Source: Haliotis asinina (Eukaryota; Mollusca; Gastropoda; Lepetellida; Haliotidae). From it: a stretch of 64,000 bases of DNA. The number at the start of each line of letters is the position of its first letter. Position 1 is the stretch's first letter. The notes beneath the pieces were generated by a model that was not told the origin of the DNA, did no database searches, and saw nothing but the letters and a program-made list of their open reading frames with translations. The stretch spans positions 52,244,753 to 52,308,752 of the forward strand of contig NC_090281.1 of assembly GCF_037392515.1 (NCBI RefSeq), given 5' to 3'. The position numbers and the translations under genes were made by a program. Below, in pieces: positions 21,790 to 34,370 of the stretch.

Positions 21790-22088
21790 CACTTGGCCAT
21801 TCGGCTCTTGTACAGGTTCCTGATAGGCAACATTTGTGGGTTCAACTGGCTCACTGCTGAGTTGGTCTCAGAGATTTTGCTCCGACAGAAGGGAATTGCA
21901 TTCTGTCAGTGCAGCTCCAGCAACTTACGTGACGTCACTCCTGTTTCCATTATGTTGCAAAAGTCTCCAGACAGATGAGATCGTGGTCCGATAGACACCT
22001 AAATGTCTGGTCACTTCAGCTTTGACTATTTGTGTCTCCAGCATATCCAAAGCCCGGAGACGTTGATTTTCTGTAAGCCGTGACATGG
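21790..22088 (-). pseudogene. Tc1-like transposase N-terminal remnant
   Basis: On the minus strand MSRLTENQRLRALDML starts at about 22087 and continues IVKAEVTRHLGVYRTTI, the paired-like HTH of Tc1 transposases. Degraded frames follow. The catalytic core is not recognisable. Confidence 0.65.
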
Positions 22089-22534
22089 CATACGCGCAGT
22101 TAGTCTGAAATTAGCCTGTTTTCTACAAACATTAAGAGACTGACGAATAATCAGCTTCAATCTTTAAAAAGCATGCAAAAAGCGAGTAAATTCATTGTCA
22201 TCAAAGTGCAAAAGGTGAAATCAATTTCAGGGAAGTTCTTTCCTACATTTTGTAGGGTTATTTCTAGTCTCCAATAACTGTTTCATGCAGTTGTGTATTA
22301 TGTACGGTTACTCTTTTTCCTTTAGTGCTGCATTATCAAATGGAAATAGAAACCATGGATGCCATGTTGACAACAAGCCCTATTCGGTGCAACGCGAGAC
22401 CAGATTGTGCATAATCGCAAACCTGACACTGGGAAGAATGATCAGAAGTTTGAAGCTTACTACACTAAGGGGTTGATGCACTACATCCCAATTTCAAGTT
22501 TTCAAGATTAGACTCACAGTGACGAAAAATATTA

Positions 22535-22665
22535 CATACGATGGGATTCACATTAAGTATTCAAGAAATAGCATACAATATATTTTGCATTTTCTTTCTG
22601 CAAATGATATTGGAATAGACTGCAACTTTGTTTGAAAATGTATGAACGTAATAAATCGTAGGAGA
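22535..22665 (+). repeat. Orphan 3' flank of a sulfatase gene
   Basis: The sequence from ACGATGGGATTCACATTAAG to GAACGTAATAAATCGT matches the 3' UTR and poly(A) region of genes 6 and 7 (38516-38640 and 47305-47430). The AATAAA is at 22650-22655. No coding part precedes it, so it is the tail of a deleted or converted copy. Downstream (22666-23350) the sequence matches the spacer that follows pseudogene A. Confidence 0.8.
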
Positions 22666-23305
22666 CTTCGGGGTCTGCCATGTGAGGGTTGATGAATCTT
22701 TTTCTGTCTGAATGAATGATCACAGTTGTAGTTGTCATAAAATACACTGATGTACAAAAAAAGAACACATCTGGTCTTTGAGTCACAAACATTGTGCAAG
22801 TGGAGCCAAACCAGCATATATATTTATCCAGTGCTCTGTAATATTAACTGAATGGAATGAGTGCACTTACCACCAGTTGCTTCACAGGTACTTTATAAAC
22901 CAACCAGCAAACAAACAATTTTTGTGCAAAGACAAGGGAAATAGTTATAACAAATATGACGGGTGATATCTTTGACAGATTATTGACAAGTCTATATTTC
23001 AAAGTCAACATTCATTGGATTTGGAAATAATTATGTCGTTGCTCTTGACTACATTGTGGGTTTGGTTTATAATATATGTCACCCAGCTGGAAACGTCATT
23101 GGGCGTAAATGCGGATCCTTAGTATTGAAAATAGCAATTGCGTCAGTGTATTTCATACTGAAGGTGTAAAACTTCTTATCACATCCTTCTACAGCAATGA
23201 CAATACAAACGTAACACTCGGGTTTCAAGCCACAGTGGTATTCAATCTAGACTGTTCTTTTTAATGCGTGGTGTGGAATGTGTCTATGTAAGCATTCCTT
23301 CTGAT

Positions 23306-23375
23306 GATAAGAATACAGGCTGACACAAATACAGTTATTCGCACGTCACGTTATCTTTTGAAGAAACCTTAAATA
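23306..23375 (+). promoter_or_regulatory. Promoter of sulfatase gene 4
   Basis: GATAAG at 23306-23311, TTATCT at 23351-23356 and TTAAATA at 23369-23375. Spacings are 45 bp, 18 bp, and 39 bp to the ATG. Confidence 0.65.
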
Positions 23376-23407
23376 CGACACTATTCTGTCGCGCACAGCA
23401 CATCAAC

Positions 23408-24847
23408 ATGAATTACAAATCATTTCTGTGCCTTATCTTGACTTCAGTTCTCTGTGAGTGTGCAGAGAAACCTCACATTATATTTATTGTTGCCGATGAC
23501 CTCGGATGGAATGATGTTGGCTATCGGAATCCTCAAATGATCACCCCTAACCTGGACAGACTGGCCAAAGCTGGAGTCATCCTCAACTCTTCTTATGTCC
23601 AGCCTCTGTGTTCACCTTCAAGAAATTGCTTCATGTCAGGATATTTCCCCTATCACACAGGACTTCAAGATGACGTTATTGCCGTGAACGAAGCAAAACA
23701 TCTACCGGCCAATCTAACAACAATCCCTCAGAAACTAAAACAACTTGGTTATGATGCTCACATGGTTGGAAAGTGGCATCTTGGTTTCTGTAACTGGAAG
23801 TATACACCCACAGAGAGAGGCTTTGACTCTTATCTTGGATATTACTCCGGTGCTGAGGAGTATTTTACTCACATCCATCAGAGATCAAATGAAGTGGGGC
23901 TGGATTTTCGCTATAACAAGACGGTCTATAGAGACGCCAATGGAACTTATTCTGCACATGTGTTCGCAGACAGAGCCATTGAAATCATTAGGAGTCATGA
24001 CAACAGTAAGCCACTTTATTTGTACCTTCCATTCCAGTCTGTACATGAACCTCTTGAAGTTCCACCTAAATATGAAAACATGTACAAGAACATTGAAACC
24101 GTAAGCAGAAGGATCTATTGTGGAATGGTTAGTGTGTTGGATGAAGCTGTTGGTAATATCACGAGAGCATTAGAAGAAAAAGGTCTCATGGACAATCTAT
24201 TGTTGGTCTTTACAACAGATAATGGTGGTCCTACATATACAGCATCAAATAACTTGCCTCTACGAGGAGCCAAAAATACTCTCTGGGAAGGGGGAACGAA
24301 AGGTACTGGATTCATTTACAGTAAAACCCTTCTGAAGAAGACAGGCTACCTCAACACTGGAATGATGCATGCTGTGGACTGGTACCCGACATTGGTGGAG
24401 CTGGCTGGTGGAGAGAACACCGATCCCAACATGGACGGAGTCAGTCAATACGACATGCTCATCAATGGTGGACCAAGCAAGCGAAATGAGTTCGTCTACA
24501 ACATATATTACGATAGGGAAGCAGCTGCAATCAGATACGGAGATCTCAAGCTCATGCAAGGGAGTCCTGGAGACCACAACGGTTGGGCTCCTTTGCCACA
24601 TATGGGAATCGATGAACGTGTCTATGAAGCTGATAACCAAACGTTCCCTCCCTTTATGCTCTACAACATTACTGCAGATCCAACCGAACACTTCGACCTC
24701 TCAGCCAAGTACCCTGAACTTGTGGACATGATGAAGAAGAGGCTGGAAAACTGGAAGAAATCCCGTGTTCCGGCACAAGACCCTTCTCCAGTTCCAAGAG
24801 CAAACCCGAAATACTATGGTGGTGTTTGGAGTCCTGGGTGGTGTTGA
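23408..24847 (+). CDS. Secreted arylsulfatase (gene 4)
   Basis: 479 codons, no intron. The signal peptide MNYKSFLCLILTSVLCECA is unlike that of any other living copy; its promoter and start recur as orphan pieces at 44222-44368 and 60968-61114. Catalytic motifs are intact (CSPSRNC, GKWHLG, SVHEPL, TDNGG, LRGAK). Variable positions are GGPTYTASNN, QDDVIAVNEAKH and a loop one residue shorter, AEEYFTHIHQRSNEVG. The tail PSPVPRANPKYYGGVWSPGWC is like genes 5-8. The poly(A) signal is at 24996-25001. Confidence 0.95.
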   Translation: MNYKSFLCLILTSVLCECAEKPHIIFIVADDLGWNDVGYRNPQMITPNLDRLAKAGVILNSSYVQPLCSPSRNCFMSGYFPYHTGLQDDVIAVNEAKHLPANLTTIPQKLKQLGYDAHMVGKWHLGFCNWKYTPTERGFDSYLGYYSGAEEYFTHIHQRSNEVGLDFRYNKTVYRDANGTYSAHVFADRAIEIIRSHDNSKPLYLYLPFQSVHEPLEVPPKYENMYKNIETVSRRIYCGMVSVLDEAVGNITRALEEKGLMDNLLLVFTTDNGGPTYTASNNLPLRGAKNTLWEGGTKGTGFIYSKTLLKKTGYLNTGMMHAVDWYPTLVELAGGENTDPNMDGVSQYDMLINGGPSKRNEFVYNIYYDREAAAIRYGDLKLMQGSPGDHNGWAPLPHMGIDERVYEADNQTFPPFMLYNITADPTEHFDLSAKYPELVDMMKKRLENWKKSRVPAQDPSPVPRANPKYYGGVWSPGWC

Positions 24848-25009
24848 TACAAAGTAGGTTGGGATGTACTTTAAACGTGATAGGTATTTTTTTACAGATA
24901 TTCTGTAAAGGTTTTCTACATAGATTACAACCTCAATGCGACTGCAGTGTTTATTGACAAACATTTTGGTGACTGTTTGAAATATGTATAAAAATAATAA
25001 ACAGTGTAT

Positions 25010-26160
25010 CAATTATATACGTTTGAGTCTAGATATTACCTGGTTTTCTTCATACTGATTTCTGGACATCAAAGTAGAAGCAAGCGGATTTAGAAAGATT
25101 ATATCTTCGCGAATGGGTGAATGTGGTTTTAACAATTAACGAAAATATCACGGCAGGGGACATCAGAATAGTGAAAAAAATTTCAAATGAAAGTTACATT
25201 CTTTTCTTGACAAAATGTCCTGAAACTTTGAGCATACTCAACATACTAATATACAAGTATATGGTCCACACGTTCAGTGATAAATGACACATAAATCAAT
25301 GAATGCAGCTTTTAAGTTTGTTGTGCAAAATGGTCGTTTACAAAGGACAAGGTATGATAAGGGCGGTTTTTGGCCTACTTGAATCATATGTTTTGACACT
25401 TGTTGAACTTTGTACATTTCAGAAATTCGATTAAGTCATGCAGAGGTTATGAAAGTGAATTGAATATGCTTGTCTGAAATAGTTTTTGCTTGTATTATGT
25501 TGTTAAAGAGTGCGCTCGTCGCGCCGAAGAAATGGGTCAGATTCACTACCTGGGTAATGTAAATCTATGGCGTCTCAACCCTTGATGTTGCTAAACATGG
25601 TGCTAACCATGTCTACTCAATACTAATTCACTTACCCATACATTCGCTCATTCAGTGCTTCAGGGCATTAGACATTTTGGTTAATTTCTTGAGACAAGAA
25701 TTTGTCTAGCACATTTGATAGATACAGCTCTCTCTCTGTCACTTTGTGCTTATGTTTCTAAAGTTTGTAGACTCTAGTACACATGTAAATGGTTTCAGAC
25801 ACAAGTCAGCAGTCAATAGTACTAATGCTTGGTTCGGGTAGATTTGTTTCTCCATTAACAGTTGGCATAATACACTATGTTCAATTATGTGAAATCAAAA
25901 TACTTTACTCATCTCTATTAATAACGTCCGGCTCCTTTCCCCAAACCTGTCTTTAAAAACGGAACGGGGTGTCTTTTAATTAGATTCGATGGTGTTTTGT
26001 GCAATTCTGAAAGTCACACAAAACGTTTGACTGTAGTGAAAATGTCATCATGTCTCATTTTCATGGACTAAATCCTGACATCCAATACTTCTGTGATCAT
26101 GACCGTACAAAACGAACATTGAGCTTTTAGTGTCCACATGTACCATCTAGATTGTTCTTT
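25010..26160. other. Spacer between genes 4 and 5
   Basis: AT-rich, with no transposon or gene recognised. The last 100 bases become similar to the promoter regions of other copies. Confidence 0.4.
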
Positions 26161-26213
26161 TAATGTGTAATATAATCGGTCTGGAATGTGTCAATGTAAG
26201 CATTTCCACCGAT

Positions 26214-26283
26214 GATAAGAATTGTAGCTAGCAAAAATAAGGTAAGGCTCGTGTCACGTTATCTTTGAAAGATCTCTTATAAA
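26214..26283 (+). promoter_or_regulatory. Promoter of sulfatase gene 5
   Basis: GATAAG at 26214-26219, TTATCT at 26259-26264 and TTATAAA at 26277-26283. Spacings are 45 bp, 18 bp, and 40 bp to the ATG. An out-of-frame ATG lies 7 bp before the start codon. Confidence 0.65.
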
Positions 26284-26316
26284 CGACTGCATTTCTCTCC
26301 CTACAACAGATGCAAC

Positions 26317-27759
26317 ATGTATTTCACGTCTGCTGTGTGCCTTCTTTTGGCCACGGTTCTCTGTGAGTGTGCAGAGAAACCTCACATCATATTCATAGTT
26401 GCTGATGACCTCGGATGGAATGATGTCGGATTCCGGAATCCTCAAATGATCACCCCTAACCTGGACAGACTGGCCAAAGCTGGAGTCATCCTCAACTCTT
26501 CATACGTCCAGCCTCTGTGTTCGCCCTCCAGGAACTGCTTCATGTCAGGATATTTCCCCTATCACACGGGACTTCAAGATGACGTTATCAAGGTAGACGA
26601 AGCAAAACATCTACCGGCAAACCTAACAATAATTCCACAGAAATTGAAACAACTTGGTTATGATGCTCACATGGTTGGAAAGTGGCATCTTGGTTTCTGT
26701 AACTGGAAATATACACCCACAGAGAGAGGCTTTGACACCTACCTTGGATATTACTCTGGTGCTGAGGGCTATTTTAACCACACGAGACGGGGAGGCCATG
26801 GTGAAGTAGGACTGGATTTTCGCTATAACAAGACGGTCTATAGAGACGCTAATGGAACCTACTCTGCTCACGTATTTACGGACAGAGCTGTTGAAATTAT
26901 CCGGAACCACGACAACAATAAGCCACTTTATTTGTACCTTCCATTCCAGTCTGTACATGCACCTCTTGAAGTTCCTCTTAAATATGAAAACATGTACAAG
27001 AACATAGAGGCCATAAGCAGAAGGATCTATTGTGGAATGGTGAGTGTTTTAGACGAAGCTGTTGGTAATATCACGAGGGCATTAGAAGAAAAAGGTCTCA
27101 TGGACAATCTATTGTTGATCTTTACAACAGATAATGGTGGTCCAACGTTTAGAGCTGCTAACAACCTGCCTTTACGGGGAGCCAAAAATACTCTCTGGGA
27201 AGGGGGAACGAAAGGTACTGGATTCATTTACAGTAAAACCCTTCTGAAGAAGACAGGCTACCTCAACACTGGCATGATGCATGCTGTGGACTGGTACCCG
27301 ACATTGGTGGAACTGGCTGGTGGAGAGAACACCGATCCCAACATGGACGGAGTCAGTCAGTACGACATGCTCATCAATGGTGGACCAAGCAAGCGAAATG
27401 ATTTCGTCTACAACATCTATGATGATAGGGAAGCAGCTGCAATCAGGTACGGAGATCTCAAACTCATGCAAGGGAGCCCGGGAGGCCACAACGGTTGGGC
27501 TCCTTTGCCACATATGGGAATCGATGAACGTGTCTATGAAGCTGATAACCAAACGTTCCCTCCCTTTATGCTCTACAACATTACTGCAGATCCAACCGAA
27601 CACTTCGACCTCTCAGCCAAGTACCCTGAACTTGTGGACATGATGAAGAAGAGGCTGGAGAACTGGAAGAAATCCCGTGTTCCGGCACAAGACCCTTCTC
27701 CAGTTCCAAAAGCGAACCCGAAATATTATGGTGGTGTATGGAGTCCTGGGTGGTGTTGA
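26317..27759 (+). CDS. Secreted arylsulfatase (gene 5)
   Basis: 480 codons. The signal peptide MYFTSAVCLLLATVLCECA founds the MYFTSA group (genes 5-8). Catalytic residues are intact. The residue after the catalytic-site His is Ala (SVHAPL), as in genes 6-8. Variable positions are GGPTFR, QDDVIKVDEAKH and AEGYFNHTRRGGHGEVG. Its 3' flank (poly(A) signal at 27904-27909) is homologous to the flanks of pseudogenes A and B, so gene 5 is the surviving sister of those two and the first member of the duplicated two-gene block. Confidence 0.95.
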   Translation: MYFTSAVCLLLATVLCECAEKPHIIFIVADDLGWNDVGFRNPQMITPNLDRLAKAGVILNSSYVQPLCSPSRNCFMSGYFPYHTGLQDDVIKVDEAKHLPANLTIIPQKLKQLGYDAHMVGKWHLGFCNWKYTPTERGFDTYLGYYSGAEGYFNHTRRGGHGEVGLDFRYNKTVYRDANGTYSAHVFTDRAVEIIRNHDNNKPLYLYLPFQSVHAPLEVPLKYENMYKNIEAISRRIYCGMVSVLDEAVGNITRALEEKGLMDNLLLIFTTDNGGPTFRAANNLPLRGAKNTLWEGGTKGTGFIYSKTLLKKTGYLNTGMMHAVDWYPTLVELAGGENTDPNMDGVSQYDMLINGGPSKRNDFVYNIYDDREAAAIRYGDLKLMQGSPGGHNGWAPLPHMGIDERVYEADNQTFPPFMLYNITADPTEHFDLSAKYPELVDMMKKRLENWKKSRVPAQDPSPVPKANPKYYGGVWSPGWC

Positions 27760-28601
27760 TCCAAACTGTGAATGGTTACGTATCACACGTAGTACAGTTT
27801 TTTCTTATATTTAATTTTCTATAAAAAGGTATTGGAAGAGATGCAAATTGGTATAGGACTTCTATGGTTATGCGCGAACATATCGAATGATCCTTGAAGG
27901 ATGAATAAAAATAACTACTTAATGTACAGGTGCATTTTACTGAGTCAGCGTATTATGTGCACCCTTGATTAAGAGCTTCATTGGCACTCGTGGCGAGCCA
28001 CCTCCTCGTGGTGCTCGCCAAGCCCCGCCCCCCTCCCACCGTGTGGATACGGGGGCATATTTGGTCCACCATCCCGTTTGCCGTGGGTTGCAGCCCTGTG
28101 TCGGTGGAGGAGGGGATCCTGGTGGTTGAGGGCAACAGGGGACTGGAACCGTGTTCCTGTTGCTCAACACACCACTTTGGCCCTGACTTCACCTAGACGG
28201 GTGGTAGAACTGGCACGGTTCTATCAATCGGCTGGTCACGCCAAGCCCTGTGCATGGTGATTATTTTGTGCACATTTCTGTTACTGGGTCTTGGACATTT
28301 CGATTTTCCATGCAAAATTATATGTATAATAACTTGCCAAGAGTCCTATGCCAGAAGGTGGTGGCTCATGGGCCAATCTGGCAATCTTGACCTCCGGGTT
28401 CTGTTTGTCTTCAGGGATCTGTCTATGGCAGAACCAGCCTGACTTATACCTTGTTTGGCAACAATAGCTACCCGTGTCCATTTTGCTGGAGTATAACATC
28501 CCTGTAACCCTGGTGTCTGTAGTTGGCTTCCACTACAACACCGTCCGCGTTGACACCCATGGTGGGTAGGGAGAAAGACTGTTGAATATATTTCCTTCAT
28601 T

Positions 28602-29833
28602 ATGGCTACCCCACAACCAACTGGTTCTCGGTCAAAAACTAAGAGAAGACACGTTGATGCAGATATTGCTAATTCTTCGGATGAGGAATCTGTACACAAT
28701 TCTGATTACTGGCCACGATTTTTAGTCGCAGCAGGTGTTGAGGGTGAACCCTTGAAAATCAATCCTTTTGTAATTTCGAAGTCAATTGAGGGCATATGTG
28801 GCAACGTAAAGAATGTTACCCGTCTCCGCTCTGGTTCATTACTTGTGGAATGTACTCGGAGACAACAGTCTGTGAATCTCCTCAAAGCCCATCATTTTGC
28901 AAATACTGAGATTGTTGTCTCAGTACACAGAACTTTAAATTCTTGTAGAGGTATTATCCGCGACCGTGCGAAGTGCCTCTCAGACATGTCAGAGGATGAG
29001 ATTACAGCAGAGCTGCAGATTCAAGGTGTTACGCATGTGAGACGGTTCACTAGGAAAGATGGTGAGAGAGGTATCAAAACCAACACTTACCTTTTCACGT
29101 TTGCACTATCAAAAATACCTTCATCAATCAAGGCCGGGTATTTCAACATTGGAGTTGATGTATATATCCCAAATCCTCTCCGGTGTTTCAGATGTCAACA
29201 GTTTGGACATGGTGCAAAATCTTGCCGTAACTCTCAAGTTTGCTCCCGCTGCAGTGGGAAACATGACAGTACAGACTGCACAGATGTAATCAAGTGTGCA
29301 AACTGCAGTGGCGACCACATGTCCTTCTCAAAATCATGCCATGCTGCGTGCAGCAAAACAAAATTCTCACCATAAAATATTCTAAAAAAATAGTAGAAAA
29401 GGAGTCCTCTTCCTCCACTTCTGCAGTGTCTTACTCTGCTGTAGTTTCTTCCTCACTTCCAAAGGTTGATCAAGGATGTCAAACGTCAATTACCTGGATA
29501 TCGGATGTACAAACGGTTCTTTATGAACTAGATGCTGAAGTCACACCTTCCCGTTCCACATCATCCTCACAAACGAATGTGTCTGCTGAAACAATACCAG
29601 AGCCTGAACCTGTAACTGAGATAAAACGAACTCCTTTGCTTACAACGAAGGAAAAACAAAAGCTTAAGAAAAAAGAATCAAAGGGCCTCAAACATATTGA
29701 GGTGCCTTTACCACTGACTGTTCCTCTGGAGCTTCATAATATCTTCGAATCTCTAGATATGGAGGTCTCTCCATCGCTGCCATTGCAGCATAAAGGTCCT
29801 CCTTATTCACGATCTCCTATTATGCCCCCATGA
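28602..29833 (+). pseudogene. LINE ORF1 (gag-like, CCHC), frameshifted
   Basis: Starts MATPQPTGSRSKTKRR. An RNA-binding-like middle region is followed by three zinc knuckles: CFRCQQFGHGAKSC, CSRCSGKHDSTDC and CANCSGDHMSFSKSC (residues about 195-245). A frameshift at about 29,360 moves the remaining Ser/Pro-rich part into the 29294-29833 frame. The stop codon TGA overlaps the ORF2 start in ATGA at 29830-29833, an arrangement typical of termination-reinitiation. The product would coat LINE RNA. Confidence 0.88.
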
Positions 29834-32800
29834 ACTACCCTGACAGTTTATTGCAGTGGAATTGTAGAGGTCTTCGTAACAATTTATCTGATCTTCAGCT
29901 ATTGATCCAAGCTTTAAAACCTTGTGCTCCTTGTTTACAAGAGACATTCCTCAAACACACAGATAAAATTGATTTCAGACAGTCTGACTCATATCATCAC
30001 TTTTCTCCCCCAGGCGATAAATCAACTGGAGGATCATCTGTTTTGGTGAGGCAGGGTGTCATTCATAGTCCTGTCCCTCTTCATACCCCTCTCCAAGCTG
30101 TTGCCGTTCGTGTGACATTGAATGTCGTGTTCACTCTATGTTCTTTATACATCCCACCGTCATATTGTCTTCAACAATATGATCTTCAGACACTTTATGA
30201 CCAACTCCCGAAACCCTCTATAATCATTGGAGATTTAAATGGCCATAGCCCACTTTGGGGTAGCAATGACAGCAATCCGAAAGGTAAAGTTTTGGAGGAT
30301 TTTTTCATAAACAATGACTTATGCATATTCAATGATGGTTCTTCTACATATTTGCATCCAGGAACTGGAACGTATTCGTGTCTTGATTTAGCTGTTGTTG
30401 ATTCTCAACTGCTAAGTGAGTTCGAATGGTCAGTTCACGATGACCTCTGTGGAAGTGATCATTTTCCCACTTTATTAAAATCTGTGACACCATCGGATGT
30501 CTCTCCATCATCACGATGGAACTTTGCTAAAGCTAACTGGGCTTGGTATGAAATTCTTTGTTCTAATAAACATGTTTTTCTTGACGTTCCTGCTCCTATA
30601 AATTCTTTCTCTTCATAAAATAGCTGATGATTGTGTTCCGAAGTCCTCTTCAAATCCACTCATACATACAGCATGGTTTACTGATGACTGCACACAAGCT
30701 AGGAAGGCACGGAAGAAAGCAGAACAGTATTTCCGTCGCCATCCAATGGTCCATAATTTAAATAAATTTAAAATTTTATACGGTAAAGCGCGGCGTACCT
30801 TTAAAATGAATAAACGTCAATCTTGGAAAAATTATGTATCCAAAATAAATTCTCGAACGCCAATGTCTAAAGTGTGGAACATGGTACAGAAAATTAAAGG
30901 TAAGGGTACAAAATCTAGTGTCCATCATCTTAAGCATGGTGATCAATTACTTACTGATAAACCAGATATTGCAAATAAACGGGGTGAAACGCTTGCTAAA
31001 CATTCTTCCTCTTCTAACTATATGCCAAAAATTCCAACAATATCAAAGACAACAAGAAAAGAAACCTATTAAATTCCATTCATGAGCTTCATAGTGCTCT
31101 TGATCAAGCTCACGATACTGCTACAGGACCTGATAACATACATTACCAACTCCTGAAGCACTTAACAGAATCCTGCCTGGAATCTCTTTTAACTATTTTT
31201 GATGATATATGGACATCAGGTAAATTTCCTCCCTCATGGCGTGACGCTATAGTAGTACCCATACCTAAACCTGGACGTGATCATACCGATCCGTCCAATT
31301 ATAGACCCATTTCACTAACTAGCTGTGTTTGCAAGACCATGGAACGCATGATAAATAATCGACTTGTTTGGTACATGGAAACAAATAACCTTAAAACAGA
31401 TATACAATGTGGTTTCCGTAAAAACAGAAGTACTCTTGATCACTTAGTGCGTTTAGAATCATTTGTCAAAAACGCTCTAATTAATAAACAACACGCTGTG
31501 TCTATCTTTTCTGATCTTGAGAAAGCATATGACACAACCTGGAAATATGGCATTTTAAAAGATTTACATGATTTCGACTTGCAAGGTCGTTTGCCTGAAT
31601 TCATAGCCAATTTTTTAAACAACAGACAATTTCAAGTCCACGTGGGTTCTACCCTGTCTCATCATTACCATCAGGATCAGGATGTTCCACAAGGCAGTAT
31701 TTTGTCTGTCACTCTTTTTAGCATCAAGATCAACAGTTTATCAAAAGTTTTAAACGGTTCAATAGATGGTTCGCTATTTGTGGATGATTTTAATATTTCT
31801 TGTCGTGGGAAAAATATGCACACTATTGAACGGCAACTGCAACTGAGTTTAAACAAAATAGATAAATGGTGTCTTGAAAATGGCTTCAAATTTTCTAAAT
31901 CAAAAACCAATTGTATACACTTCTGCCGTAAATATAAACCCCATAAAGACCCAGAATTATTTTTAAGTGGCACCCCTGTCAAAGTTGTTAAGGAGGCTAA
32001 GTTCTTGGGACTTATTTTTGATTCACATTTGGGCTTTTTCCCCATATTAAATCCCTAAAAGCCAAATACTTGAAGGCTCTCGATTTATTAAAGGTTATGT
32101 CTAATTCAAAATGGGGAGGGGATCAGACTACCATCCTTCACTTACATAGATCACTCGTGCGATCAAAACTTGATTATGGTTCCATCGTATATGGTGGAAC
32201 CTGTCAAAGCTACCTTAAAATACTTGATTCTGTCCATCACCAAGGCCTAAGACTTTGTCTTGGTTCTTTTAGAACCTCTCCTATCGCCAGTCTTTATGTC
32301 GAAGCTGATGAACCTTCTCTCAACAAACGCCGTATAAAACTATCTTTACAGTACATCACAAAATTAGCTTCCAATGAGTCTAATCCCGCATTTAATTGTG
32401 TCTTTAATCCTCTTTATGAGGACTTGTATAACAAAAAGTATTCCCTTGTTCCGCCTCTTGGACTCAGAATTAAGCCATTTCTTGCTTCTTCCGGCATTGA
32501 GTTGGAAAATATAGCTCCTTTCCGACTTCTTTCTTCTCCTCCTAGGCAGTTGGTTAGGCCACAAGTTGACCTAACATTAACTACATTTAAAAACTCAGCA
32601 ACGAATGAATTACAGTATAAGCAAGAATATAATCAATTGAAACATAAATATAACAATTATAAATCCTTATTTACAGATGGGTCCAAGGGCGGTGGCGCAG
32701 TGGCTTGTGCCACTGTCATTGGATCCAGAACAATATCCTCTAGATTACCAGACAATAGTTCTATTTTCACAGCAGAAGCTAACGCCATATTGACAGCTCT

Positions 32801-33377
32801 TAAATATATTCAAAGGCACCCTAAACATAAACAGTATATAATCTATTCAGACTCTCTTTCTTGCCTTAAGGCTATTAAAATATTTCTTGTGGACATCGTC
32901 TTCTGTTGGTTACCAAGCCATGTGGGCATTTCTGGTAACACAATGGCTGATCTTGCTGCCAAGGCAGCACTCAACAAATCTGTGACATCACTTCTTATTC
33001 CATACTCTGATTACAAAGCTAACATTAGAACTTACATCCGTGATCTGATGCAGAAGAAGTGGGACACACAAGTAGGTATAAATAAATTACATAAAATAAA
33101 ACCATATATTGGTTACACCTACTTGGGCTGTCCGTCCAGATTTGAAGAGGTTATTTTAAGACGATGTTGTATTGGCCATACTAGATATACTCATGCACAC
33201 CTGCTAAAAGGTGAGGATCCTCCATTTTGTATCCCTTGTGAGAAGAGAGACACGGTCACGTATATTTTGCTTGACTGTGTTGAATTCTTCATCGCAAGGG
33301 ATAAGTATTTTACAGTTAAAACAATTAAGGATCTTTTTACCAGCATTAATTCTCATATATTTTTTATTTTTTTTTAA
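29830..33377 (+). pseudogene. LINE ORF2: endonuclease, RT, RNase H (broken)
   Basis: Domain order: APE-type endonuclease (29830-30618; LLQWNCRG, QETFLK, IIGDLNGHSPLWG, GSDHFP), reverse transcriptase (about 31080-32058; NYRPISLTS, QCGFRKNRSTLDHL, DLEKAYD, VPQGSILS, FVDD), connection, RNase H (about 32660-32960; FTDGSK, YSDSLSCLKA, WLPSHVGISGN) and a C-terminal CxxC knuckle (CIPCEKRDTVTYILLDC). Frameshifts near 30,618, 31,070 and 32,050 interrupt the frame. The catalytic motif is FVDD instead of YxDD. RNase H places it in the I/Jockey-type assemblage; exact clade unknown. Confidence 0.88.
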
Positions 33378-33969
33378 AGAAATTGCTTTTTTGGTTGAAC
33401 TTTGAGTATTATGTTGTGTAAATAGATGGATTTTAATGATTGGTACTTTGGATTAGTAACTTGAATTGTTGGTGGCTGTACCCTCAAAGAAGGTTGAAGT
33501 ATTGTAAAATTATTGTCCTCCTGAGAGGGTACGTAAGTCCAAAAACATTCACAGTAAATTTAAGTCTACCAGGTTTTTAATCGTAGTATTCTTGTTGTTT
33601 TAATTTTGGCTAGCATTTTGTACACTCGCCAGCGACTGAAGGGATGATGTAAATCAAACTAGGGTCCATGCAGGTAGAAAAGGTACTGTAAGTCCCCATG
33701 GTCCCTGGTATGGTGATCTACCTTCAGTTGCTGGCGATCTATAGTCTGTTTTTATGCTGTATTGTCCTTTATAGTTCAACTGTTTTAATCTCATTACTAG
33801 TTTTATATTCTCTGTGATCTTCTAGTTGGTTTTACTGTCCTTCGTTGACAGATTTTTATAACGTGCCATTAATTAATATGTAGTTTTGTAACTAATCGCT
33901 CTCGTCACGATATGGCTGGGATATTGCCGATGTGACGTGAAATATTAACTCACTCACTAAGAGCTTCAT

Positions 33970-34370
33970 CCTATTATAGTCTTCAACAATCAATGCATGT
34001 TGCACGAGGCGAAAACACAGGACCATGTGGTGAGGTAGAGGCATGCCTTCCTATCAGGAATGTGTGGGTGAATTCTGGCGATGGCAGACACTAGATTGTC
34101 TGATCCAGGCGTGAATATTTATCGCTATCATGAATATTTCTGGGAGTTAAATGAAGAAAATGCTCAAACATCCTAGGTGAAGTTTGGGTCTGCCATTTCA
34201 GGGTTGCTGAATCTTTTGAATGTGTGTATGAATGATCCCAGCTTCCACATATTTACGCGATATTGGTTGAAAACTTCTTGCAGCGAAGCAAATCAATGAA
34301 TGTCCTGATTCACTGAACCATCAGCTGTGGAAAAACAGCTAAACCAATCACCAACTGCCACATATTTTAA
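33970..34370. repeat. Duplicated spacer, block 1
   Basis: Continues the spacer interrupted by the LINE and matches 42880-43225 and 59550-59960 (for example GTCTGCCATTT and GGTTGATGAATCTTTT). Non-coding. Confidence 0.75.

Larger units (their letters stand above)
27982..33958 (+). mobile_element. Full-length LINE, I/Jockey group with RNase H
   Basis: A non-LTR retrotransposon of 5977 bp, flanked by an 11-bp target-site duplication aagagcttcat (27971-27981 and 33959-33969). It has a GC-rich 5' UTR (27982-28601), ORF1 with CCHC knuckles, ORF2 with endonuclease, reverse transcriptase and RNase H, and a 3' UTR ending CTCACTCACT rather than poly(A). Homologous spacers at about 42865-42880 and 59535-59550 show the unoccupied site. 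ORF1 has one frameshift and ORF2 about three, so it is inactive, though young enough to keep its ends intact. Confidence 0.92.
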
